A stretch of 59,349 bases of DNA from NCBI GenBank assembly GCA_963751355.1, contig CAVVVS010000112.1:1-59349 (forward strand). The letters run 5' to 3'. Origin of the DNA: CAVVVS01 sp963751355 (GTDB lineage Bacteria; Bacteroidota; Ignavibacteria; Ignavibacteriales; Ignavibacteriaceae). Shown here one piece after another: positions 26,945 through 36,189 of the stretch. Below the pieces are notes generated by a model. That model was not told the DNA's origin and searched no databases. It saw only the letters and a list, made by a program, of their open reading frames with translations. Each line of letters opens with the position of its first letter. The stretch's first letter is position 1. The position numbers were made by a program, and so were the translations under genes.

Positions 26945-28409
26945 ATGTCAGAAAATGCAGTCCAGGGATTAAAACCCGAAATATTGTGGGAAAGATTTTA
27001 CGAAATAAGCCGGGTTCCCCGACCTTCAAAAAAAGAGGAGAAAATCCGGGAACATTTGAAAAAATTAATAACAGATTTAAATCTGCAATTTAAAAGAAGA
27101 TAAAGTCGGGAATATCCTTATCATAGTTCCGGCAACTAAGGGTTATAAAAATTCTCCCGTTGTTGTTTTGCAGGGACATGTAGATATGGTTTGTGAAAAG
27201 AATAAAGGGACAGTCCACGATTTTGATAATGATATTATTAAATTAAAACGTGAAGACGGCTGGATTACAGCGGACGGTACAACTTTAGGAAGCGATAACG
27301 GTATCGGTGTGGCTGCTGCTTTAGCGGTTATAACAGATACGGATGCGATTCACGGACCACTTGAAATCTTGTTGACGGTTGATGAAGAAACAGGCTTGAC
27401 GGGTGCAAATAATCTACAGCCGGGATTTATTACGGGGAAAATATTACTAAATATGGATTCTGAAGAAGACGGTGCTTTTTATGTAGGCTGCGCAGGCGGA
27501 GTAGATACCGTTGCAAATTTTAAATTGGAAAAAGCAATTGTCCCTGAAAATTCATCGGCTTATAATTTAGTAGTTTCCGGTTTAAGGGGCGGACATTCCG
27601 GTTTGAATATTAACGAAGGTAGAGGGAATGCTATTAAAATATTAGCAAGAGCAATAAAGGAATTGGAAGGTGTTAAATATTATATCTCCAAATTAGACGG
27701 CGGAAGTAAAAGAAATGCGATTCCAAGGGAGGCTGAAGCTCTTTTATTTATTAATAATAAAGAAGCAAGTAAAGCAGAAAACTTAGTAAAAGAATTTGAA
27801 TCAGACGTAAAGAACGAGCTTAAAATTTCCGATAACGGACTCACTGTAAGCATGAAACCATCGGAGGAATCTTCCGATTTTGTATTTACAGAAGATTTAG
27901 GAAATAGAATTGTGAACACTCTTTTATCTTTACCCCACGGTGTTATTTCTATGAGTCAGGATATACCCGATTTGGTAGAAACTTCCACAAATATTGCAAC
28001 AATTTTTACTGAAAATGAAAATATAAGGTTAGGAACCAGTCAAAGAAGTTCCATTGAAAGTGCAAAGAGATATATCGCAGAGAGTGTTACTGCAATATTC
28101 AATTTGGCTGGTGCAACCGTAAATTCGGGTGACGGGTATCCCGGTTGGAAACCCGATATGAATTCACAAATATTGAAAACCTCGAAAAATGTATTTGAAA
28201 AATTATTCAAAAAAGAACCTGAGATTAAAGCCATTCATGCCGGGTTGGAATGCGGGATTTTAGGCGATAAGAATCCTGGGCTGGATATGGTTTCATTCGG
28301 TCCAACCATTCAAGGAGCGCACTCGCCTGATGAGCGTGTTAATATACAAACTGTTGAACATTTTTATGATTTGCTGAAAGGCATCTTGAAGACCATCGCA
28401 GTAAAGTAA
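26945..28409 (+). pseudogene. pepD: Aminoacyl-histidine dipeptidase (PepD/M20) with a frameshift
   Basis: ATG at 26945 with a strong CAGGAGG site. The frame reads MSENAVQGLKPEILWERFYEISRVPRPSKKEEK and stops at TAA 27101. Skipping one base in the A-run at 27092-27095 restores QFKEDKVGNILIIVP. The second frame runs to 28409 without further defects: metal motifs QGHVDMV, SDNGIG, DEETGLTG, NMDSEEDG and HAGLECG, and the M20 lid domain. Joined length is about 487 aa, normal for PepD, which cleaves Xaa-His dipeptides in the cytoplasm. The otherwise intact sequence suggests either a very recent mutation or a base-call error. Confidence 0.9.
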
Positions 28410-28419
28410 TTAAATTAAC

Positions 28420-28446
28420 GTAGCACAGATTACTAATCTGTGCTAC
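28420..28446. repeat. 27-bp perfect palindrome between convergent genes
   Basis: GTAGCACAGATT and AATCTGTGCTAC form a 12-bp perfect stem around ACT. It lies 10 bp after pepD and 9 bp beyond the SET gene stop, so it may also end transcription in both directions. The GTAG/CTAC ends resemble those of the palindrome at 1730. Confidence 0.75.
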
Positions 28447-28455
28447 ATAAAATTT

Positions 28456-28872
28456 TTAGGCACAAAGGGCGCACTGACAATTTTCATAAATTTCTTCATA
28501 ACCGTAATCAATTGTCAGTTCTTCTCCGGCCGAAATATCACGATCTGCAATTAGTAATAAACTATTTTCATCTCTGTCCACTACCTCGCAATTATAATCA
28601 CAATTATGATTGATATATTTTATTTTGCGGGTCATCGACGTGTCAATATAGTTATCACCGTTCCAAAAAATATAAACGTTGTCATATTCTATCTCACGTC
28701 TTTCACATTCATCACCCGAAATAACTTCACCCTCAATCACCATAATAGGGGCATTCTTGGGAATGTCGACTGTTGTGAAAATTCCAAAGCCGTGGATATC
28801 TGAAGAACTTACTTCTACAAATTTTTCAAAATTATTCTTGTCATTCATCTGAGTTACTATGATTCCTTTCAT
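28456..28872 (-). CDS. SET-domain protein (probable protein lysine methyltransferase)
   Basis: 138 aa; an inner start at 28848 (MNDKN) would give 130 aa and less overlap with the upstream gene. A compact SET domain is visible: VSSSDIHGFGIFTTVDIPKNAPI (strand plus the G-x-G region), YINHNCDYNCEV (the N-H-x-C pseudoknot), ISAGEELTIDYGYEE (catalytic Tyr region) and a post-SET cysteine cluster CQCALC. SET proteins transfer methyl from SAM to lysines; bacterial ones act on ribosomal, DNA-binding or unknown proteins. It overlaps the preceding same-strand gene by up to 32 bp, indicating co-expression. The substrate is unknown. Confidence 0.88.
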   Translation of the reverse strand: MKGIIVTQMNDKNNFEKFVEVSSSDIHGFGIFTTVDIPKNAPIMVIEGEVISGDECERREIEYDNVYIFWNGDNYIDTSMTRKIKYINHNCDYNCEVVDRDENSLLLIADRDISAGEELTIDYGYEEIYENCQCALCA

Positions 28873-29293
28873 ATTTTAATATTTTTTTAATTAATTCATG
28901 TAAAAAAGAATGATCAAAAATTGGATAAGTATATTTTAATTCTTCGGGCAAATTATTTATATTATAATCAAAACTGTAAAGCAGATTGTCGGTCAATCCA
29001 TAGTAACTTACTTTCATTATACCATATTTTACGGTGTTTAGATTAATTGCATACAATGTTTGAGATCGATAGATTTTCTTTGGGATTTCTGAAAAGATTA
29101 AAGGTGGGCGATACATTTGTAAAATCCAGATATCTGCTTTATTATCCTTTACACTATCAAGTTGAGAAGCATCATACCAAATTTTGACACTGTCGTTAAT
29201 TGTTAACGGGTCCCATCTATGGTTGTATGTCTGTGCATATACCGAAGGGAGACAGTATAATATACTCCATAGTAATATTATTAATTTTCGCAT
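28841..29293 (-). CDS. Hypothetical exported 150-aa protein
   Basis: A signal peptide (MRKLIILLWSILYCLPSVYAQ) precedes a mature part of about 129 aa rich in Tyr and Trp (TYNHRWDPLTINDSVKIWYDAS, IWILQMYRPPLIFSEIPKKIYRSQTLYAINL). There is no lipobox, membrane anchor or recognised domain. YAINLNTVKYGIMKVSYYGLTDNLLYSFDYN reads like beta-structure and resembles small envelope proteins with surface-type stress or tracking sequences. It is cotranscribed with the SET protein, but a functional link is not evident. Confidence 0.7.
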   Translation of the reverse strand: MRKLIILLWSILYCLPSVYAQTYNHRWDPLTINDSVKIWYDASQLDSVKDNKADIWILQMYRPPLIFSEIPKKIYRSQTLYAINLNTVKYGIMKVSYYGLTDNLLYSFDYNINNLPEELKYTYPIFDHSFLHELIKKILKYERNHSNSDE

Positions 29294-30029
29294 CGTAAAA
29301 TAATTATAAATATTAAACGAATTGAAAATACTTAAATTAATTGATAGATAAAATAATTCAGTATCACAGAATACAAAATTAAGTAATAATGTATCATGAG
29401 TGATATAAGAGAAATAGTAATAAAAATATTAACAAAAAAATTATATGCTAAAAATGAATGACGAAAGCAATGTAAGTTTGGGAAAGGTTGTTTGCACCCT
29501 TCCTCATATTTATTGATTTACGCGGTTGCTTAAAATTCAATTTTGATTTTTACTTCCAGGTGCAATATTTTTGATTAATTATGTGATATATATCTGGTGA
29601 ATTTGTATTTGATAATTAACATAGTGCTCGAATTGAATAATTATTTAAAAATATTAAAACAAGACTATAATAAAGTTAAATAATTTATATGTTATTGAAG
29701 TATTTGTGAGGATGATTTAGTGAATTAAATTAACTCTTTATTATTCGAATGCTTTTCATTAACTTAATTTTGGAAGAATTATTAATTTTATAGCTCTATA
29801 TCGTTTTACTAAAAACTTGTCCTATCTGTAAGAATGTTTTATAAGTGGAAAAATTAAAAAAGTAAAGAGTGGTGGATAACAAAGAAAGTTAATTTAAAAA
29901 GTTTATTTTCGAGATATGGACTTTTCAATTTTTTTCTGCAAAAGAATACATGTTTGTTAGTATAATAATTTTTTAAATAAGGCTTATTAATAAGATTTCG
30001 TTTGGAATTAACTTATAAAAGGAGAGTAA
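29294..30029. other. 0.7-kb intergenic stretch between divergent genes
   Basis: AT-rich. It must hold the promoters for the exported protein (minus) and for def (plus). TTGCACC near 29492 and GGTGCAA near 29561 could pair over a long loop, which is weak. No gene, RNA or repeat is recognisable. Confidence 0.45.
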
Positions 30030-30593
30030 ATGGCGTTATTACCAATAACACTATTCGGCGATAAAATGTTGAGAAAAAAAGTTAGTCGCGTAAGTGAAGT
30101 GGATGTTAAGACTATTGAATTAATCAAGGATATGTTTGAGACGATGCGGAATGCAAACGGAATCGGACTTGCTGCCAACCAGGTAGGTGCGAATAAATCA
30201 ATTTTTGTTGTGGATATTTCCGTTGTTGAAGGATATGAAGATGCAGAACCTTTAGTTGTAATTAATCCTAAAATTATAGAACAATCTGCAAAAATTGTGG
30301 AAATTGAAGAAGGTTGCTTGAGTATTCCGAATATAAGGGCGGAGATTGAAAGACCGGAATCAATTAAAATTACATTTCAGGATACGAATCTTGATGAACA
30401 AACAATTGAAGCAGACGGAGTTCTGGCTAGGGTTTTGCAGCATGAATATGATCATTTGCAGGGAACATTATTTACAGATCTGCTGACCGATGATAGACTT
30501 AAAAAATTAAAACCCGAATTAGATCTAATTAGAAAACGCGAAGTTGATTTTGAATACCCGGTTTCGGAACGCCTTGATTACCAATTACAATGA
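30030..30593 (+). CDS. def: Peptide deformylase
   Basis: 187 aa. The three family motifs are present: GIGLAANQ (44-51), EGCLS with metal ligand C96, and QHEYDHLQG with ligands H138 and H142 and catalytic E139. It removes the formyl group from nascent proteins in the cytoplasm. AAAGGAGAG precedes the ATG. fmt follows after 17 bp, the classical def-fmt pairing of deformylation and Met-tRNA formylation. Confidence 0.97.
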   Translation: MALLPITLFGDKMLRKKVSRVSEVDVKTIELIKDMFETMRNANGIGLAANQVGANKSIFVVDISVVEGYEDAEPLVVINPKIIEQSAKIVEIEEGCLSIPNIRAEIERPESIKITFQDTNLDEQTIEADGVLARVLQHEYDHLQGTLFTDLLTDDRLKKLKPELDLIRKREVDFEYPVSERLDYQLQ

Positions 30594-30610
30594 TATAAGA
30601 AATTTTTATT

Positions 30611-31513
30611 ATGAAAATCATATTCATGGGCACTCCTGATTTTGCCATCCCTTCTTTAAAAAAAATTATTGAAAGTAAACATGAATTACGGGCAGTTGTA
30701 ACTGCACCGGATAAAGAAAGAGGGCGAGGACAAAAAATATCTTTTACCCCGGTAAAAGAATTAGCCATTAAGAATAAGCTTCCAGTACTACAGCCGGAAA
30801 AATTGCGTGATGAGGAATTTGTTTCTCAACTAAAATCCTTTAAGCCGGATTTATTTGTAGTGGTCGCATTTAAAATTTTACCAAGAGAAGTATTCACTAT
30901 TCCTGCAAAGGGTTCATTTAATCTGCATGCATCGCTTCTTCCCAAATATCGTGGTGCCGCCCCTATTCAATGGTCTTTAATCAAAGGTGAAAATGAGACG
31001 GGCGTTACTACATTTGCACTCGAAGATAAAGTTGACACCGGCAACATCTTTCTTCAGGAAAAAATTGATATTGAGGGAAATGATAATCTTGGATCATTAC
31101 ACGATAAACTGAGTCTGCTCGGTGCTGAAGTTGTTCTAAAAACTATTGATTTGATAGATTCGGGAAATTTTGAACTAAAAGCTCAAAACAGTACTCTGGC
31201 TACTCCTGCACCTAAGATTACGAAAGAAATGTGTGAAATAAACTGGCAATTACCTGCCTCGGATATTTGTAATTTAATCAGAGGATTATCTCCGGTGCCA
31301 GGTGCATTTTTTATCCATGAAGATAAAGTGATAAAAGTTTACAAATCATCAGTAACCGACAATTCAAATTTATCGCCGGGTGAGATTAGCCAGACAAAAA
31401 AACAGTTGATCATAGGATGCGGAAAAGATGCATTAAGCATTGAAGAATTACAGCAAGAAGGGAAAAAACGATTAGATATTGAAGCCTTCCTACGCGGATT
31501 TACTTTCAGTTGA
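30611..31513 (+). CDS. fmt: Methionyl-tRNA formyltransferase
   Basis: 300 aa. The N-terminal formyl-transferase fold starts MKIIFMGTPDFAIPSL. It has the active-site segment NLHASLLPKYRGAAPIQW (N104, H106) and D142 in DKVDTGNIF. The smaller C-terminal OB-like domain (about 205-300) contacts tRNA (AFLRGFTFS at the end). It formylates initiator Met-tRNA with 10-formyl-THF. The length is slightly under the common 310-315 aa. Probably cotranscribed with def. Confidence 0.97.
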   Translation: MKIIFMGTPDFAIPSLKKIIESKHELRAVVTAPDKERGRGQKISFTPVKELAIKNKLPVLQPEKLRDEEFVSQLKSFKPDLFVVVAFKILPREVFTIPAKGSFNLHASLLPKYRGAAPIQWSLIKGENETGVTTFALEDKVDTGNIFLQEKIDIEGNDNLGSLHDKLSLLGAEVVLKTIDLIDSGNFELKAQNSTLATPAPKITKEMCEINWQLPASDICNLIRGLSPVPGAFFIHEDKVIKVYKSSVTDNSNLSPGEISQTKKQLIIGCGKDALSIEELQQEGKKRLDIEAFLRGFTFS

Positions 31514-31646
31514 GTGTGATTAATTTTACTGCATAAATCAGGATAATTGCGGATCATCTTTATTAAGGATGATTATCTTGATTTTGTATTACTTTTTAAA
31601 ACTCATTTAGTTTTTTGAACCAGCTTTATTAATTAAGAGGATTGTA

Positions 31647-33014
31647 ATGGAGTTTAAAAATAATATTTTAGAAGCTGTTGGAGATACCCCGCTTATAAGA
31701 TTAAATAAGTTAAACAGCGGATTGAAACCGCAGATATTTGCGAAACTCGAATCTTCAAATCCCGGCGGAAGTGTGAAAGACAGAATAGGAATGGCAATGC
31801 TGGAAGGAGCCGAACGAAGCGGGAAAATAAAACCAGGGGGAACGGTGATTGAAGCGACGAGCGGAAATACAGGAATCGGTTTGGCACTTGCCTGTGCGGT
31901 AAAAGGCTATAAATCAATTTTTGTTGTTACAGATAAAGTCAGTTCTGAAAAAATAAATTATCTTAAAGCTTTGGGCGGTGATGTAATAGTGGTATCAAAT
32001 GCGGTTAATCATGATCATCCGGATTATTATATTACTGTTGCAAAAAAAATAGAAAAAGATACACCAAATTCTCTTTTCATGTACCAGTATTCAAATCCTG
32101 CAAATCCCGAAATTCACTACCACACAACAGGTCCCGAAATATGGCGGCAGACTGACGGGAAAATAACTCATTTTGTTGCCGGCATAGGAACAGGCGGCAC
32201 TATCAGCGGAGTGGGGAGATACTTAAAAGAGAAGAATAAAAATGTTCAAATTATAGGTGCTGATCCCTACGGTTCAATTTTTAAAACATATAAGGAAAAG
32301 GATGAACTGATTGAAAGTACACCTTACCTGGTTGAGGGAATCGGTCAGGATTGTCTTCCGAAAAACGTGCACTTTCAGTATATCGATAAAATTTATAATA
32401 TCAGCGACATGGATTCTTTTAAATTTGCAAGAATGCTTTCTCGCGAAGAGGGAATATTCTGCGGCGGAAGTACCGGCACAATTTTAGGGATTACCCTGCA
32501 AATCGCCGAAGGTTTAACCGAAAACGATGTGGTTGTGTTTGTAGTTTGCGATACCGGTGAAAGATATCTTACAAAATTCCATAGTGACGAATGGTTAAAA
32601 GAAAAGAGATTGCTTCCTACAGAAATTAAGACACTTCATGATGTATCCTTTGCAAAAGGAAACGGGAGTGTGCAAAACCTTATTTCTCTTAATGCTATTG
32701 ATAGAGTAAAAGATGCAGTTGAAGCTCTTAATAATAAGGGATTTTCACAACTCCCTGTAATACAAAACGGGGAATCTGTGGGAAGTATCAGGGAAGCTCG
32801 CTTAATGTCGAAACTTTTGGATAATCCTGAACTTATTGATTCAAAAATTGAAGATGTAATGGAACCAAGTTTTCCTACATTGGACGAAAGAACCGAACTC
32901 TCGGTTGTTAAAAAATATTTGAGCGATTCACCGGCAGTTCTTGTTACTGAGTACGGAAGGATTATAGATATCGTTACTAGATATGATATAATCGAACATG
33001 CTAATTTTTCGTAA
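31647..33014 (+). CDS. Cystathionine beta-synthase with C-terminal CBS pair
   Basis: 455 aa. The fold-type II PLP domain (1-320) has the Schiff-base K44 in NPGGSVKDRIG, the substrate loop EATSGNTGIGLA and GIGTGGTISGVG for the phosphate. Two CBS modules follow (about 335-455, NLISLNAIDRVKDAVEALNNKGFSQLPVI, VMEPSFPTLDERTELSVV). This layout matches cystathionine beta-synthase, which condenses homocysteine with serine. The heme-binding N-terminus of animal CBS is absent. The CBS pair may sense SAM or adenylates. A cystathionine gamma-lyase/synthase gene 36 bp downstream supports reverse transsulfuration. Cysteine synthase activity is the alternative. Confidence 0.92.
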   Translation: MEFKNNILEAVGDTPLIRLNKLNSGLKPQIFAKLESSNPGGSVKDRIGMAMLEGAERSGKIKPGGTVIEATSGNTGIGLALACAVKGYKSIFVVTDKVSSEKINYLKALGGDVIVVSNAVNHDHPDYYITVAKKIEKDTPNSLFMYQYSNPANPEIHYHTTGPEIWRQTDGKITHFVAGIGTGGTISGVGRYLKEKNKNVQIIGADPYGSIFKTYKEKDELIESTPYLVEGIGQDCLPKNVHFQYIDKIYNISDMDSFKFARMLSREEGIFCGGSTGTILGITLQIAEGLTENDVVVFVVCDTGERYLTKFHSDEWLKEKRLLPTEIKTLHDVSFAKGNGSVQNLISLNAIDRVKDAVEALNNKGFSQLPVIQNGESVGSIREARLMSKLLDNPELIDSKIEDVMEPSFPTLDERTELSVVKKYLSDSPAVLVTEYGRIIDIVTRYDIIEHANFS

Positions 33015-33050
33015 TAAATTTTATTAATCAGAATTAAAGGATTTTTCACT

Positions 33051-34181
33051 ATGGGATTTTCAACGGATGCAATTCATGCCGGACAAACACCGGATCCGGT
33101 AACCGGCGCGGTAATAACACCAATCTATCAAACTTCTACTTATGCACAGGAAGAACTAGGCAAACACAAAGGTTATGAATACGGAAGGACTCATAATCTT
33201 ACTCGTCAAGCAATGGAAAAAAATATTGCTGCTCTTGAAAAAGGAAAGCACGGTATAGCATTTTCTTCCGGGCTGGCTGCTACACATGCTTTAATGAGTC
33301 TTGTCAAAGCCGGTGATCATGTCGTGATCTCAAATAATGTTTACGGCGGCACATACAGATTATTTGAATTGGTTATGAAAGATTACGGTATCGATTTTTC
33401 ATGGGTAGATACAAGTGAATTGTCTAATATTGAAAATGCGATAAAGGAAAACACAAAGCTAGTTTATCTTGAAACGCCCACAAACCCGATGCTCAATTTA
33501 ACGGATTTGGAAGGTGCTGCAGCAATTTGTAAAAAGCATAATCTCATCAGTATAGTTGATAATACATTCATGAGTCCGTATTTTCAAAATCCTTTAACAC
33601 TAGGGTGCGATATAGTTCTTCACAGTTCTACAAAATACATTAATGGTCACAGTGATGTTATCGGCGGAATAATTGCAACGAATGACGATAAAATCCATGA
33701 ACGTCTTAGATACATTCAAAATGCTGCAGGCGGAGTTCCTTCACCTTTTGATTGCTGGCTGGTTCTTCGTTCCACAAAAACACTTGCTGTAAGGATGGAG
33801 AGGCATAATAAAAATGCAATTGAATTTGCTAATTATCTCGATAAATCAAATCTGGCGAAAAAAATATATTATCCCGGATTACCTTCCCACCCGCAGCATG
33901 AATTAGCAAAAAAACAAATGCGTGGTTTCGGGGGAATGATATCGGCGGATTTCGGAGACATTGATTTGGCGAAGAAAATTCTGAAAAATGTTAAAGTCTT
34001 TACCCTGGGTGAAAGCCTGGGAGGGGTAGAAAGCTTAATCAGTCATCCTGCAAGCATGACGCATGCTGCGGTTCCTAAATCAGACAGGGAAAAAATGGGA
34101 TTAACCGATAGTCTCGTCCGCTTTTCTGTAGGAATTGAAGATATCGAAGATTTGATTGCGGATATTGAGCAAGCTATTTAG
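33051..34181 (+). CDS. Cystathionine gamma-lyase / gamma-synthase
   Basis: 376 aa, fold-type I PLP enzyme of the Cys/Met metabolism family. The PLP lysine is K195 in HSSTKYINGHSDVIGG; also YGRTHNLTRQAME, SSGLAATHALM, ETPTNPML, VDNTFMSPYFQNP and SLGGVESLISHPASMTHA. Lyases and synthases of this family are hard to separate by sequence. Pairing with the CBS gene favours cleavage of cystathionine to cysteine, 2-oxobutanoate and ammonia. It shares an operon with CBS (36-bp gap). No terminator is evident in the 184 bp that follow. Confidence 0.93.
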   Translation: MGFSTDAIHAGQTPDPVTGAVITPIYQTSTYAQEELGKHKGYEYGRTHNLTRQAMEKNIAALEKGKHGIAFSSGLAATHALMSLVKAGDHVVISNNVYGGTYRLFELVMKDYGIDFSWVDTSELSNIENAIKENTKLVYLETPTNPMLNLTDLEGAAAICKKHNLISIVDNTFMSPYFQNPLTLGCDIVLHSSTKYINGHSDVIGGIIATNDDKIHERLRYIQNAAGGVPSPFDCWLVLRSTKTLAVRMERHNKNAIEFANYLDKSNLAKKIYYPGLPSHPQHELAKKQMRGFGGMISADFGDIDLAKKILKNVKVFTLGESLGGVESLISHPASMTHAAVPKSDREKMGLTDSLVRFSVGIEDIEDLIADIEQAI

Positions 34182-34365
34182 GTACCCAGTTGGGTTAACA
34201 GTTCCCTCACTCGGTCATTTTTTAAAATTAGATCCTAAATAGTTTAAACGGTCTTTTTAATAATGTTGCATATGAATTTGATTTGCATTCTAAACATTGT
34301 ACTGCCATAAAAATCTTTTATTGTATTTTTTGAAAATAAGATCAACTTTATTTTATGAAGCTAAC

Positions 34366-35514
34366 TTATCTTAACCAAGTCCCTACAGCTACTCCTAGAA
34401 AAGATGCAATTGCATAGCCAAGAGTACCGCATAAAACGGCAGGGATAACTAACTCGTCCCATTTTCTTGCAACAGCCATTGCTGCAGCGGTAGTCGGACC
34501 TCCCATATTAGCATTTGATGCAATTACAATTTCAGAAAGATCAAGGTTAAATATTCTTCCGGCAATCAAAATAAAAATGAGATGAATAAGCAATATTAAT
34601 CCGGCAAAAATAAATAAGATAGGTCCATAATTTAAAACGATGATAAGGTTAGCGCTAGCGCCGATTACGGCAAAGAAGATTTGCATTAACATCGTTCCAA
34701 TTTGATCGGCGCTGCCAAGTTTATTCATTTGCTTAGGAAATATTGTAGCCAGTGCAATTGTGAGTAAAGTGAGAATTAATATTGCGCTCCCTTGAAGCTG
34801 TATCAAATCCTGAAAGTAAAAGCTGACTGCACAAATTGCCATTGCAATTGCCAAAGATGTTGTAATATTGATTAAATTTAATTCGGAATCATTATTATTT
34901 AGTTTAACATCTTCATCAGTTAATGTTTTTGCTTTATCGTCGTGATAAGTAGAAAATACTTTCCTCAATAATCCAATTGAAGGCAGCGCAAATAGAATTA
35001 GAAAATACACGGTCATTACAAGATTATCGGCTGCAACTCCTGCTGCGATTAGATTAGAAGAATGCAATTGAAGAGCTTCCGATACGGCTACAAAATTCAT
35101 TGATCCGCCGATATAAGTTGCGCAGAAAATTCCTGCCAGTTTCCATCCTTCTGCGCCGAGTGAGACAATCTCAAATGCGACTATTGTACCGATGATAGTC
35201 CCGATCGCTCCAAATGCAAAAGCAATAAGAGTAGGGCCTGCCTCTTTTATTATTCTCCTGAGATCGGCTTTGAATAAAAGCAGCGGAATTGCCAGCGGAA
35301 CAAGATAAGACCAGACAATATCATATGAGGGAGCGTTTGTCGGGATTATCGAAAGGTTGGATAATATAAAACCAATAATAATAGTTACTACAACGGCAGA
35401 AAGCTTTGCACCCCATTTTGTTTTCTCTGCCCAAAATCCGAGCGCTGCGGCTATGAATAATATAGCCCATATTGTCCAATGATTATCTGGAGATATTATT
35501 GTTCCCGGATGCAT
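34366..35514 (-). CDS. DUF819-family multi-pass membrane protein
   Basis: 382 aa with about ten hydrophobic helices. Features of DUF819 (YjcL-like) proteins: early WAILFIAAALGFWAEKTKWGAKLSAVVV, the LVPLAIPLLLFKADLRRI helix, GSMNFVAVSEAL, and the late IVIASNANMGGPTTAAAMAVARKWDELVIPAVLCGTLGYAIASFLG segment. The fold resembles sodium-coupled anion or amino-acid transporters, but no substrate is established. It is convergent to the transsulfuration genes and lies between them and a methionine-gamma-lyase-like gene, so a sulfur amino acid is a possible cargo (inference only). Confidence 0.88.
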   Translation of the reverse strand: MHPGTIISPDNHWTIWAILFIAAALGFWAEKTKWGAKLSAVVVTIIIGFILSNLSIIPTNAPSYDIVWSYLVPLAIPLLLFKADLRRIIKEAGPTLIAFAFGAIGTIIGTIVAFEIVSLGAEGWKLAGIFCATYIGGSMNFVAVSEALQLHSSNLIAAGVAADNLVMTVYFLILFALPSIGLLRKVFSTYHDDKAKTLTDEDVKLNNNDSELNLINITTSLAIAMAICAVSFYFQDLIQLQGSAILILTLLTIALATIFPKQMNKLGSADQIGTMLMQIFFAVIGASANLIIVLNYGPILFIFAGLILLIHLIFILIAGRIFNLDLSEIVIASNANMGGPTTAAAMAVARKWDELVIPAVLCGTLGYAIASFLGVAVGTWLR

Positions 35515-35689
35515 TTGTGCCCTTTACATTTATGAGTTTTTATAATTATGAATCGGATTTCAAGTTAATTATTAAAAGCAATTTTTGCAATAAGTACATA
35601 TTAACTTTAATCTTACAAAATTTTATTTTTGATGAAATTTATAACCAATTTGTCTTTTCATTGAAGATAAAAGTTTTCTAAATAATGAA

Positions 35690-35823
35690 TGAGTCCACTC
35701 TAAAAAGGGTATTCGTGTCATTCTAAAGGAGCAAAGCGACTGAAAAATCTCACATATTATAATGAGTTATAGATTATTAGCTTCATTCAGAATTTCTCGT
35801 CTGAGTTTTATAGAGTGGACTTA
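35690..35823. repeat. 134-bp dispersed inverted-repeat element, copy 2
   Basis: Starts TGAGTCCACTCTAAAA and ends TTTTATAGAGTGGACTTA. One end base (CTTA for CTCA) breaks perfect terminal symmetry. Internal arms GTCATTCTAAAGGAGC and CTTCATTCAGAATTTC are partly decayed. It is exactly as long as copies 1 and 3 and lies 175 bp upstream of the DUF819 start, in a divergent intergenic region rather than at a 3' end. Confidence 0.88.
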
Positions 35824-36189
35824 TGAATTATTTATCATTTCAAAGGATGATATATAAACCGTGAAAAGAAATATTTTATAATTGTGTAACTTTTTCTTCA
35901 GTAGTTTTTTTGATGTGAAAAGTTAGAAAAAAATTTTATTAAAAATTTCTAATAAACGCACCTTAAGTGAAGTATAATATTTGTTTGCATAACTGCTAAT
36001 TTCTAATTTTATTAACATTAAGCGCGCACATACTAAAATCTTTTTTATTTAGCTTTCAGATTCATCCCCGGAATTTATCAAGTTAGTGTTTCTAAGTTCT
36101 TCTTATTGTTATCGATTATCCTATCTATTGATTTTTAAACTGTGTAAATTTAATTGTAAGAAATTTTAACCAAACATGGGGATTTTTTT
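35824..36189. other. Upstream region of the methionine-gamma-lyase-like gene
   Basis: 366 bp, AT-rich. I looked for a SAM or cobalamin riboswitch because of the downstream gene and saw no conserved core. The promoter is not clearly identifiable. Confidence 0.45.

Noticed and set aside
35472..35681. 69-aa plus-strand frame at the DUF819 start
   Set aside because: Overlaps the start of a clear membrane protein; no ribosome site or domain.
35824..36189. Possible SAM riboswitch before the methionine-lyase-like gene
   Set aside because: No conserved kink-turn or core motif; the region is plain AT-rich DNA.
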